NCBI GenBank assembly: GCA_022577435.1 | Contig: JAKOON010000055.1 | Span: 613,117-677,116, forward strand | Reading direction: 5' to 3' | Length of the DNA stretch: 64,000 nt | DNA from: Embiotoca jacksoni | Lineage: Eukaryota; Chordata; Actinopteri; Embiotocidae | Part shown: piece after piece, positions 13,601 through 21,920 of the stretch | How positions within the stretch are numbered: the stretch's first letter is position 1 | Layout: every line of letters begins with the position of its first letter | The notes under the pieces: generated by a model | The model's input: only the letters and a program-made list of their open reading frames with translations | Databases searched by the model: none | Told to the model about the DNA's origin: nothing | Translations under genes and position numbers: made by a program

Positions 13601-16600
13601 AGGTCTCTTCATCTTCATCTTCCACTGCGCCCTGAAGGAGAACGTGCAGAAGCAGTGGAGGCGATACCTCTGCTGCGGCCGCTTCAGGCTGTCCGACAAC
13701 TCAGGTATCTGTCCGTCCGTCCGTCCGTCCGTCCGTCTGTCTGCCCCGTGTGTTTGTCTCAGGTTGAATCCCTCCTCGGGAGTCCTCCGGGTTCCCACAG
13801 CAGCCCTGGAAAAAAAAAAAAAGAAAGAGGAGGACGCTTTATTAAAACATAAAACCTAAGTCACCTGGGCTTTATAGCTAATAAAAAATAGATACAAGTT
13901 CAGTCGTCTCTCAAAGACCGGGAGTCCTCCAAAACAAATCATATTGTTGGTTAAAATACATCTTATGTAACATTCATGGGTTTTTAAAGCAACATTAAAA
14001 GTACTTAAAAGTTTAATCTGTAAGAATTCAATTCAATTTGTTTGTACATTACAGGGCGATAGTGAGTTACGCTGAAATCTGTCCCCCATTCTGTTGGTTA
14101 GTTTTAGGCAAGACGAGGTCCCAGAATGTGATGGGGGACAAATTTCAGCGTCACACAGGTCCTCATTGAATTTACAAATTTGTGTCCTGCTGCGAGTTAA
14201 TGGTTTGTTGTGTTGTGTTTATTTCCTTTTTTATGAAGACAGACTTTTTTAGCTATTTAAAACAACATAAAAATATATATATATTTTTCAGTACGATTTG
14301 TGATAAAGAAAAATCAAAACTGTTGCAGATGAATTTTCTCATGAGGAAGAAATCTTAAAAAAGAAAGAACTAATCCTTCTATTTTCTGCTGCTTTTCCAG
14401 ATCACAAATTAAACAGTTATAAACAGCTGGGAATGTGTTATGAAAGTAAATAATAAAAACAATAGACAATAAAAACAAAAATGTTTAATTTACACTGCTT
14501 CAAATAAAATCAGCCATTAAAACAAAACAAGCTCTAAATCTAAAACATGCCTGAAAACACTGATCAAATAACACAAATCATAAAACAAATAAAAACAGTT
14601 ACAGCATAAAAGAAATAAAAGTGGATCACTAAAATCAACAATGTCTCCGGTAGAAAGCGTGTTTGAAGAGGAGATTTGAAAGACTTCATTCAAACTTCAT
14701 TAACTTGGACAACTTCTCCCCGACGGCCGTAAAGCTTCCGTCAGATAAACGTAGAGGAGTTCGGTCCTCCGGCGGGAAACGATGTGCGAGCTGACTCGTG
14801 TGTTTCTCCGACGCAGACTGGAGCAAGACGGCCACCAACAACACGAAGAAGGTGAGCTCGGACAACCTGGGCAAGTCTCTGTCCTCCAGCTCCTTCGGCT
14901 CCAGCACCGGCAACTGGACCTCCAAGGCCAAGGCCACGCTCAACCCCTTCACCAAGCGACACAGCAGCACAGGTGAGACCACGTCACCTGACGACGAGCA
15001 GGAAGTCGGGATTCTTTTTCATGTTTGTTGCTCTGACGTCGTACTTTATATTTTTATATTCCTGACAGATGAACGGATGAAGAATAAACTTGTTTTAACC
15101 GCGTTTATGTGCCGACTCTGTTGTTTATTTTTTTTCCTTTAAACATCAGAAACCGAACGGAGTCGGCACGTAAACGCAGGTCCCAGCTATAGTTTTGTGA
15201 TTATTGCAGGTTTGTTTGTTTGTCTGTCTCTGTTGCCATGGAAACCCCCCCCCCCCCCCCCCCTGTCACATCCCCGTTCCCCGTGTGACGTTGGTGTATC
15301 ATCTTGTGTTTGGTGTGTAGAAAGCTCCTCCAACCAATAACGAGAGCGAGCGGAGGACACCACGGAGGTAAAAGCTGAAAAAAAAAAGCCGAGTTTGACT
15401 TCCTGCTTCCGGCATCACGTGATCCGCTTTCCCAAAACACTCGAGGTCAAAGTGCACGTTGAGGTTCAAACTGCGACGCTTTCGACTTTTAATTGGATGA
15501 AAAAATTGCACTGCGGCCGGTCGACGTTTTGGGAAAGCAGCCGCCGTGAATTGTGTTGCTGTGATTGGTCCGATCACTGTGATGTCATACACGCGCTCGC
15601 CGTCTTGTTCCCGCCCCCCCCCCCAAGACACGCTGAGTGGGGACGAGGTTCCATTTACAAAACCTCTCTCTGATACTCAAACTCAAAGTCCACCCACCCA
15701 CCCAGAGTGCCCTGGGGTGCAGAAACAAGCGCACCCTGCATCCCCTCCCCCGCTAACATCCGCAGCGTGTTTGATGAGTTTGTTTTGGATCGCCGATGAG
15801 CGCTAACGCCGAGGTTCACATCACGCCGAGGAACTCCCGGCCGTTTGGGTTCGCTGATTTGAAATTAACACCAAATGTTTGTGTTTGAATCCGGTTATTA
15901 TTATGATGTCATCAACTCCCGCTAGTAAATTAAACATCTGCTCCGTTGAAATCAGTGGGACGCAGTTCTTTTGTGACAGAAAATAATGAGATCAATAAAT
16001 ACGATTAATCATTCCGCAGCCGGCCGGTCTCACGTTTCCCCAGAGCCGTCAATATTTACGGCGTACTTTTGTACGAATTTTGTCTTTCGTCTTTGTTTTT
16101 TTCAGAGATGAAAAAGCTTTGGAAACAGTTCAGTCCAATGTCATTTAATTAGAAAAACAAAGCCCAGTAAACCTGCTCGAACTCGACCTGCAGAAGTTAT
16201 TTGGTTTAAAAAGAGACCTGATAGACCCGTCGAGGTCGAACAGGTTTTCAGGACTACGAAGCCGCTTCACTTCTTTCCCGGGGATTCATCGCCATGGTAA
16301 CTGATGCTGCAAGCTCCGCCGACTGACCGATCGCTTCTCTTGGAAACGATCCGACGGAGCTCGGTGATCCGACGACGAGCTTCCTGTGACCGATTAGTGA
16401 GAACTCGAATTGACCGAAAAGAAACGACGGAAAAATTGAAACCGAAACCTGCAGTTGAATGTAGATGAACTGTAAACCGGGTCTGTGCAGCTGCAACAGG
16501 TGTTTTCATTCTGTTGTTAATCTGAGATATCTGACCAACAGTAAATATTGTTAGTGTGTTTGAGAGACGGGGAAGTATATCAGCGCCGCACGAAAACCAA

Positions 16601-19600
16601 ACTCAACACAGAAGAGGAACAAAATCCTTCGCAGCTGGACAAATCGAAGAATTATTAAGAATTGGAACAAATAAAATTATATCGTTTCTTTCAAATTCAT
16701 CACAGGCCAATAACAGAATTTTCTTTTCTTTTTTTTATTATATTAAATCACTGGCCAGTGAGGACTCATTCCACCAATTTTAGAGTAAAACAAAGAGGTT
16801 TTTGCGGCTTTCTTCAACATAATAGCCTGAAATTTCATCCTGTTCACAACCACAACACTTTCACTGCCAACATTTTTCCACTGCTGTCAGACTCTCTGTG
16901 GTTTCAGCAACCAAAACAAAAAGCACTTGGTTCAGCTCGGAAAGCTCGTGTTCATTGTGGAGTAAAAAAAAGATGACATATGACTTCTGCTGCTTTTCTG
17001 ACCTAATTAAACTCTCAGTAATAAAGTAGCAGCAGAAATCGAAGTGAAAAGTTAAATACAGTCGACAAAACCTCGTTTCCAACATGTCGTTAATCCAGCG
17101 AACTAATTCCGCCGGCCTGAAGACAGAAAGCTGCCACTCTGTTTGCAGCTTTCGTAATCTGTCTCGGGATGTAGCGCTCGGTTAGTCGTGAGTGTCGTCT
17201 CTTAAAACGTGAGTGTTCCTGTCGAAGCCTCTCGGGGTGAAACACGTGCTCGTGACTGATGCCGGATGTCGCCGTAAATCACGGCCGGCGGTTGCCGCGG
17301 TGAAGTCGTGTGCTTCAGCGTGCGGACCACACGCATACTTCGGGGGTTTGTGTTGCACCGGTTGTGTCACCGATGTGTTTCGGTGTGTGTGTGTGTTTTT
17401 ATACTTTTAGTTCAGACAGTTAAAAGTGTGAATGTAAAGAAAGGTTTAGTACGTATATGAAAGTACAGAATCTGAACTGGAGGCTTCATAACGTTCACGA
17501 ACCAACGTGAGACGGACGCGAGAATTTGGTGTCTCAGGTTAACGTTGACGGAACTTTGAGCTCTTTTTGAGTCCGAAACCTTTTGTCTGGTTGGACGAAG
17601 GATCTGAGCTCCGACGTGTTGAAATGCAACGCGACCGGCCAGAATTCAGCGCGAAGGCTGCAGCAAATAATCGGTTCCACGTTTCTTGTTGTCTCATCAG
17701 ACTCGGCCAAAAGCTGGCGGTTCCTTCCCCTGTCACTCCTTACGTTGTTACTCAGCCATCACCCCGGCAGTCACGCAGCTCGGCCAAACACCGAACATGT
17801 GGGCGAGCTGAGCGGAGCGTCCGCGGCAGCTGAGAGGAGCTTTTCCAAACACGTTAGCGTTTCCAGATGGATCCGACGGGGAGGAAACGTCCGTCGGCAC
17901 GACCAGCCGTAGGATGTAAAGAAGTAGAGACTGTTGTTGATGTCCTACTAAACTGTAAAAGTGTCCGTTCTAGTTTAACCACGTATATTTTTCTGACCTC
18001 CTGTTAGCAGTCTGGTTTGTTTTTCACCGTTTTTGTGTCCCAATAAAAGAAGTTATGAAAACGTCTGTCCTGATTAGAAGCCAGCTTTATTGGCGGTACG
18101 TCACCTGGACTCCAGCGGTGTAAACGACTTCGACCTCACCAGCTGGTGCTGCTACCTGCTCCATTAAAAGGCTCTCCGGTGTCCTTAAAAAACGTCGTCT
18201 CGTGATAGCATTAATATTACAAAGTGTCGCTGTGACTACTTTTTGTACGTATCTTCTGCACAACAAAATTAAAAAGGAAGTATTTTCCAGTATTTTTACC
18301 TTCGATATGATCGTAATCTCTCTGAGGCAACAACATCTCGGTTCTCACCTCATAGTTTCCAGATGTTCGAGGTCACAGAAGCTCTTCAGCGCACAGCTCG
18401 TGACTGGAGACTGACCTGGCCGTCCCCGAGGAGGGACGCCGCTTCGACCCGACGTCCCTCTGAGCTCCATCTTGTCCCGAAGCGCACTGCGGTGTGAAGT
18501 CCAGGGTGAATCTTCAGGGACGACGCAGGAACAGAAAAACAAACATCGGGGTCAACAAATGTGAACAGGACCCGGTGCAGCGTTCCTGCATGAGGCCTGG
18601 CGGGTACATCAGCTGCGGATCGGGGGGGAATCGTGACTGCGGCTCGTGCCAGCAGGAAAACATTTCTTGTTGCCTAGCGACACCGGTTGGAAGAGATGCC
18701 GGGACTCTGTACGCCGCGCGAGGCCAAACGCCAGCTTGACTCCCGCTCTGTTTAATTAGGCACCGACAGCGCGGCTGACGAAGAGCTCCCGCCGCGTGCC
18801 AACGAACACTTTGGCTGAAGAGCAGGAATCAGACTGGAGCTGAACGTCGTCCCGCTCCGTAACGCTGACACCGCGGGTTTAATTTGGCCCGCGTTGGAAA
18901 CTACATTCTGCTTGGCTGGTTTGGCCCATTTTCCACGAAATGTAAAACTCGTAGGGCTGCTAGTGTCAGCCCAACAAGACATGACTGGAGTTAGAAAGAA
19001 TTTCACTGTAACGACACGAGTATTAATTCATAATGACATTTTTAACAACTTGACAAAATTATTGTTTCAACGCCTGTGAAGACTCTCGAAGTAATCATTA
19101 TGTTTGAAGAAACTCTTCAGAGACTCTGAATGTTGCAGACAAATATTTCAAACGGATGAACATTTCCAGATGTTCTCACATTATTAGCATCGACTTTGGC
19201 ACGTCTGCCCAACATAGTAGAAAAAAACATTAGCGTGGTGGCTAACTTTAGCTAACACTAATGCTAGTGTAAATATAGTAGAAGAACAACATTGCTCTGA
19301 GCTTATGGGTAAACTCGTGTTTTCGTCCCTCAGAGTCAGACTCGAAATGTGTGATCGTGTAGTCGTGTTGAAGAACCCCGTTGCCATGGCGCCCGATGTC
19401 GATATCATATTCCAGACTTAATGACTCGGTTACACAGGAGTTATTCCCATCCTGTTGTCTGAAGTTCGGACTAAACATGTCCCCGACTGAACTCGTCGAG
19501 CTCGTCGTCCTGATCGAGGTGAAAACACGAACCCAAACAGAAATGAGTCTTCGGTTGTGACGCCGTTGCCCGAGCCAGCGCGGCTTCACTCGGTTCTTCT

Positions 19601-21920
19601 ATCTGTTGACTCGTAAAAAGCCTTCGAAATTGCAACGTTCTGGGAATGAAGAAGGTCCCGTTGGACGAGAAAAATAAAACCGCAGAAAAACTCCAGACAA
19701 CAAGCAGGTTGCTCGGCGAGAGAGATGCCAGTTGTTCTGCTGGAAGTCGGCGGTAAAGAGAGAACCAAAGGCTGCGGCGCTCGTTAAGGCTGTCCTGGTG
19801 TGTAGCGTTTTCTCTCAGATCTAAGTCAGACCGTCCAACGACTCGCCGCTGAATGACCTTTGACGTTTTAGCAGTCACGGGACGTCCCGAGCTGGTTTCA
19901 CCTCTGCAGTGTTTTTGTTTTTGACTTTCGATGGTAGCAGCAGAGCTCTCGGGGGCGTTGGAGGTAAGTGCTCTCCGTCTGTGACCTGAAGACTCGATGA
20001 GGGACCTTCGTGGGTATTCGCGGTGGGTTAGCGGCGCCTGCGCGACCTTATGTTTGGCCTCATCACCTCCTCCACCTTCCTCCCTCCATCCTCCTCCTCA
20101 GCGATGTTCTTCTGCTCTTCCCGGTCCTCACCGGATCTCTTCGGTTGTAGGTGTTGGTTTTCTGTCGTCCGACTCGTCACATGAACAGAGGTCTTCTTAA
20201 GGTCATATATTCTTGTGTGTATCAGATTTAAGGCGTCATTTCTCATGTTTTCCCAGATATCATATTGATATAATACTTTTGGCTCGGGGCCGTCAGGAGC
20301 ATTTTTTTGGGTGGTGCCAGATATCGCTGCACATCTCGGCTCATATACGTTCTGTTTCTCTTGGACATCATCACCTCACTCACATTCCTGTCCTTGCTTT
20401 ACTTTCTCAGCTGAGTTGATTTAAAATATACGCCGTGCATATTTAACCACGTAATTTAAACCCTGTTGTGTTTTTCTTGCTGTGAAGTCACGAATTCCTC
20501 ATAAAACGGATCCTAAAACACCGTTTTAAGCAAATCAGTAAAATTCAGTCTGACAGAGTTTAAAGTTGTAATAATACTAATACTTAAGAGTTAAAGGGAT
20601 AGTTTGGTTTGTTTGAAGTGGGGTTTTAGGAGTTACTTATGCACAGTCTGCGTTTTACCTGCAGGAGATGGAGGTCGGCGTGTCTCGAGTTTGAAGAAGC
20701 GACGCGTTGCTGCAACCGGCGTCGGCAACGAAACGTATTTTGGCCATCGAAACAAACCAACGAAGAAAAGCGTTGAAAATGTTCTAATTATACCGTACTC
20801 TCACACTGATGAAGATTTTGAGGCTTTTGAAATACGTTTAGTTGCTAACCCGGAACTGCGATCGCAAGAATTAACGCAAATTCAAGCAAAATCTGCAATA
20901 TTTGCGTGAGCTGGCAATTTAGTTTTTTGTATTCCTGCAATCTTTCTGCAAAACATGTCGTCAGCGGAAGCTGCACAGACAAAACTTGCTTTATTAACTA
21001 AAATAACTCCTCATCTACGATCAGAAAGGCTCTGCTCCTGTTTTCATCACCAAATAAAATTCAAGGGAAATTTGCGGGAAATGTGTCTTTCACAATAAAA
21101 GTTTCGAATGCAATGCTTATTATCAAAGGAAGTGATTACATATGTATGCTAAAATAATTTTATGCACGTCAAGTATTAAGAGACGTGTCTTTGTTTGTTT
21201 CATTTGTCTATGTGTTGAATGAACATGAATTAAACAGCATCTAAAGCTCTTATTTTGACAGCTGATGTCGTCCTTGTTTCTATATTCCAGTCACAGACGC
21301 TCTGTTCTGGAAACGTACGCAGCTTTTATGATTTAGGACTTTTAGCCCCATGTTTTTTCAATAAATAAATCAAAAAAGATTAGAACTAAAATATTTCTAT
21401 ATTTTTACCTTTATCAGGTAGTGCTTAAAAAAAAAAAATTTTTTTAAATCTTTCTCAATTTAGCCCTTTTTTAAAATTCCTGCAACTCCATAAAATTACA
21501 TCGCAATTTTTCCGCCCCAAAATCAAAAAATTTGAATCGCAACAGTCACAAAAAACTCAGCAAACTCCCGGAGGAACTGTCTGCACCGACTGGATAATGA
21601 GCTCGTCCGACCCCCTCAAACACGCCCAACTGTCCCTTTGAGTCATGATTGTAATGATTGTTCCACCATCAGGTCGTAACTCCGCCGTGTTCTCGTCCTT
21701 CTTTGCAGATAAATGTTTCTCCACCCCGGCCGGCCCCAAGTGCATCTCCTCCTCGTCCTCCTCCTCGGAGGCGGATCCCAACTCCTCTTCCTCCTCGTCC
21801 TCCATCCTCCCCGTCAGCCAGATGATCGACAAGGTGAAAGGTTACTGCTCCACGCGCTCCGACAACTTCTACAAGAACATCATCATGTCCGACAGCTTCG
21901 CCCACAGCACCAGGTTCTAG
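1138..21920 (+). CDS. adgrg6: Adhesion GPCR G6-like (GPR126), 5'-partial, multi-exon
   Basis: Adhesion receptor that, in the known family, signals through Gs/cAMP in Schwann-cell myelination and inner-ear and cartilage development, with type IV collagen and laminin-211 as ligands. Exons read here: about 1138-4649, 5887-5975, 6389-6441, 6933-6971, 7056-7204, 7399-7510, 7592-7680, 7915-7979, 8059-8195, 8401-8566, 8729-8875, 8982-9098, 9483-9528, 9885-9991, 10290-10417, 11385-11653, 12135-12237, 12356-12506, 12629-12761, 13603-13704, 14817-14972, 21709-21920. All junctions from 4649 onward are GT/AG and keep phase. ADGRG6 rather than G2 or G4 is chosen from the helix 5-6 loop (QICGRNGKRSNRTL), LLGMTWGFA, and the tail blocks DWSKTATN and SDNLGKSLSSSS. 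The CUB and pentraxin exons expected at the N terminus are not visible and presumably lie upstream. The reading frame breaks inside the first exon near 2486-2775. Confidence 0.9.
2047..2169 (+). repeat. Coding minisatellite, 36-bp unit (acidic repeat)
   Basis: Three near-identical 36-bp units (2047, 2083, 2119) and a partial fourth, in frame 1 of the mucin-like exon. Each encodes A-A-A-P-P-D-G-S-E-E-E-E (the first begins with Pro). Exact in-frame repetition supports translation in this frame and recent unit duplication. Confidence 0.9.
2549..2560 (+). repeat. C12 homopolymer at the frame change of the mucin-like exon
   Basis: Twelve C in a row lie in the 2486-2775 overlap where the open frame passes from frame 1 to frame 2. 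One C fewer would make a single frame. An intron is the other explanation: a weakly matching donor GAG|GTGAAC at 2204 and a strong acceptor TTCTTTCAG ending at 2654, preceded by about 135 bases of pyrimidine-rich sequence, also join the frames in phase 1. Confidence 0.6.
4650..5886 (+). other. Intron after the mucin-like exon
   Basis: It begins GTATGT and ends CTTCATCTGCAG. The content is non-coding, with no recognisable mobile element and a typical pyrimidine tract only at its 3' end. Confidence 0.6.
5887..7204 (+). CDS. adgrg6: ADGRG6 SEA-like region (four exons)
   Basis: Exons 5887-5975, 6389-6441, 6933-6971 and 7056-7204. The translation runs from KVLFYRMSFVVDDG through a Trp/Asn-rich helix (LNETFQNWTHTVYVDHIS) and a short Gly/Ser-rich loop to SFSCQALLVYYYITNESL and a final strand ending IDVQLIE. 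Size and position between the stalk and the hormone-receptor module match the SEA domain reported in ADGRG6 ectodomain structures. I see no dibasic furin-type cleavage site in these exons, although the family is described as furin-processed in this region. The third exon, 39 bp and Gly/Ser/Gln rich, is a candidate for optional inclusion because its length is a multiple of three. Confidence 0.75.
5990..6262 (-). repeat. Dispersed repeat family A, minus-oriented copy
   Basis: Read on the minus strand it holds the TGGTCTATTGGAGCCAGCTC part, then CCTGCCAATCAAGCAAACAC and ACGAGCTGGGGAGGAGCTG. It corresponds to the composite at 27485-27905 but is more diverged. Confidence 0.55.
6485..6612 (+). repeat. 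Common teleost repeat (AAGTATTCAGAT type)
   Basis: AGGAAGTATTCAGATAATTT, AGTAAAAATAAGTTAAAGTT, CTGCAGTCAAAACTTCACT and AAAGTGTAAAAAGTAAA occur in the order of a very common fish repeat built of AAGTAAAAGTA-like blocks. Confidence 0.6.
7399..7680 (+). CDS. adgrg6: ADGRG6 hormone-receptor-like cysteine module (two exons)
   Basis: Exons 7399-7510 (phase 1 in, phase 2 out) and 7592-7680. The product holds the pattern NCP...YHWP...LPCF...TCV...FSNC, with conserved Trp residues, as in the HormR module that precedes the GAIN domain in this subfamily. The codon for the third Cys is split across the intron (TG|C). A CA repeat begins four bases after the donor at 7511. Confidence 0.75.
7915..9991 (+). 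CDS. adgrg6: ADGRG6 GAIN domain and GPS cleavage site
   Basis: Exons 7915-7979, 8059-8195, 8401-8566, 8729-8875, 8982-9098, 9483-9528 and 9885-9991, all GT/AG. The helical part (VSKVVTKVKQLVNVAKI) is followed by beta strands and the GPS: CMFWDF, then GGWNADGC, then CLCDHLTHFGILM. Four Cys and two Trp are in the usual places. By family rule autoproteolysis falls between Leu and Thr of HLT, leaving a tethered agonist that starts THFGILM and continues into DISG of the next exon. All catalytic positions needed for cleavage (His, Leu, Thr) are present. Confidence 0.92.
10290..13704 (+). CDS. adgrg6: ADGRG6 seven-transmembrane region
   Basis: Exons 10290-10417 (TM1, TYIGCGVSAIFSAATLLTYI), 11385-11653 (TM2-TM4: KLRRDYPSKILMNL, FLLDGWL, FTWMGLESIHMYIALVKVF), 12135-12237 (end of TM4 and loop 2), 12356-12506 (loop-2 Cys as FCWIQN, then TM5), 12629-12761 (TM6-TM7: LLGMTWGFALFAWGP, MYLFAIFNSLQG) and 13603-13704 (end of TM7 and membrane-proximal tail, KENVQKQWRRYLCCG). 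These are strongly diagnostic of family-B2 receptors and closest to ADGRG6. No helix is missing and no stop interrupts. Confidence 0.95.
10440..11065. repeat. Dispersed repeat family B, two inverted copies
   Basis: The block around 10610-10700 (TTTTTGGGGAACACAAAATG ... GCCCATGCAGTGATTTCCAC) recurs as its reverse complement at 10973-11060 (GTGGAAATCATTGCATGGGC ... TTCTGTTCCCCAAAAATCGG). A third copy lies at 37020-37140. The part between (10830-10940, CCCCCAGAGTCAGACTGTC, CATGGCAACAGGCTTC) is matched by 19320-19400 in reverse orientation. It is non-coding and spans most of the TM1-TM2 intron. Confidence 0.6.
13183..13362 (+). repeat. Dispersed repeat family A, 3' part
   Basis: ACTGATGGACACATTTTATT through GAATGGGAGTCTATGGAGCC to CATTTTTCAGACCCG is nearly identical to 27730-27900. 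Confidence 0.75.
13709..13742 (+). repeat. (CCGT)n microsatellite next to a splice donor
   Basis: A GTCC/GTCT tetranucleotide run begins a few bases after the donor at 13705 in the receptor intron. Confidence 0.8.
14069..14150. repeat. Inverted-repeat element in adgrg6 intron
   Basis: The left arm ACGCTGAAATCTGTCCCCCA and a right arm reading TGGGGGACAAATTTCAGCG are near-exact reverse complements, with a short AT-rich centre. Flanking AATTCAATTCAATTTG and CATTGAATTTACAAATTTG extend the symmetry loosely. It looks like a small MITE-type or hairpin repeat; no family is assigned. Confidence 0.6.
14817..14972 (+). CDS. adgrg6: ADGRG6 cytoplasmic tail, penultimate exon
   Basis: Phase 1 in and out. 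It encodes DWSKTATNNTKK, then SSDNLGKSLSSSSFGSS and a Lys/Thr-rich stretch ending KRHSST. The DWSKTATN and SDNLGKSLSSSS blocks are hallmarks of ADGRG6 tails and set it apart from ADGRG2 and ADGRG4. The many Ser/Thr beside Lys/Arg are probable phosphorylation sites for desensitisation. Confidence 0.9.
14973..21708 (+). other. Last intron of adgrg6 (6.7 kb), no other gene seen
   Basis: Both strands lack convincing exons. It holds a 22-bp inverted repeat (15101-15177), a C18 run near 15247, a second inverted repeat (15426-15538), a fragment of dispersed family A (17465-17515), part of family B (19320-19400) and another common teleost repeat (20595-20720). Short open frames here show no domain or splice support. 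Confidence 0.6.
20595..20720 (+). repeat. Common teleost dispersed repeat fragment
   Basis: Starts TTAAAGGGATAGTTTGG and continues with a Gly/Val-like stretch of GAAGTGGGGTTTTAGGAG and GGAGATGGAGGTCGGC. I recognise this as a sequence widely dispersed in fish introns. A possible later part of the same family (GCCGTTAGCTTAGCATAAAG) is seen alone near 56650-56690. Confidence 0.5.
21709..21920 (+). CDS. adgrg6: ADGRG6 last coding exon
   Basis: It follows a 6.7-kb intron with a good acceptor (TTCTTTGCAG ending 21708). It encodes DKCFSTPAGPKCISS, two polyserine runs, then SQMIDKVKGYCSTRSDNFYK and IIMSDSFAHSTRF, and stops at TAG 21918-21920. The polyserine runs come from TCC/TCG arrays and may vary in length. 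The end SDSFAHSTRF looks like a conserved terminal motif, but I cannot name a partner. Confidence 0.85.

Noticed and set aside
15247..15263. Long C and G homopolymers (15247, 22771, 30101) as G-quadruplex elements
   Set aside because: They are simple uninterrupted runs prone to assembly error. No spaced G-tract pattern argues for a specific quadruplex function.
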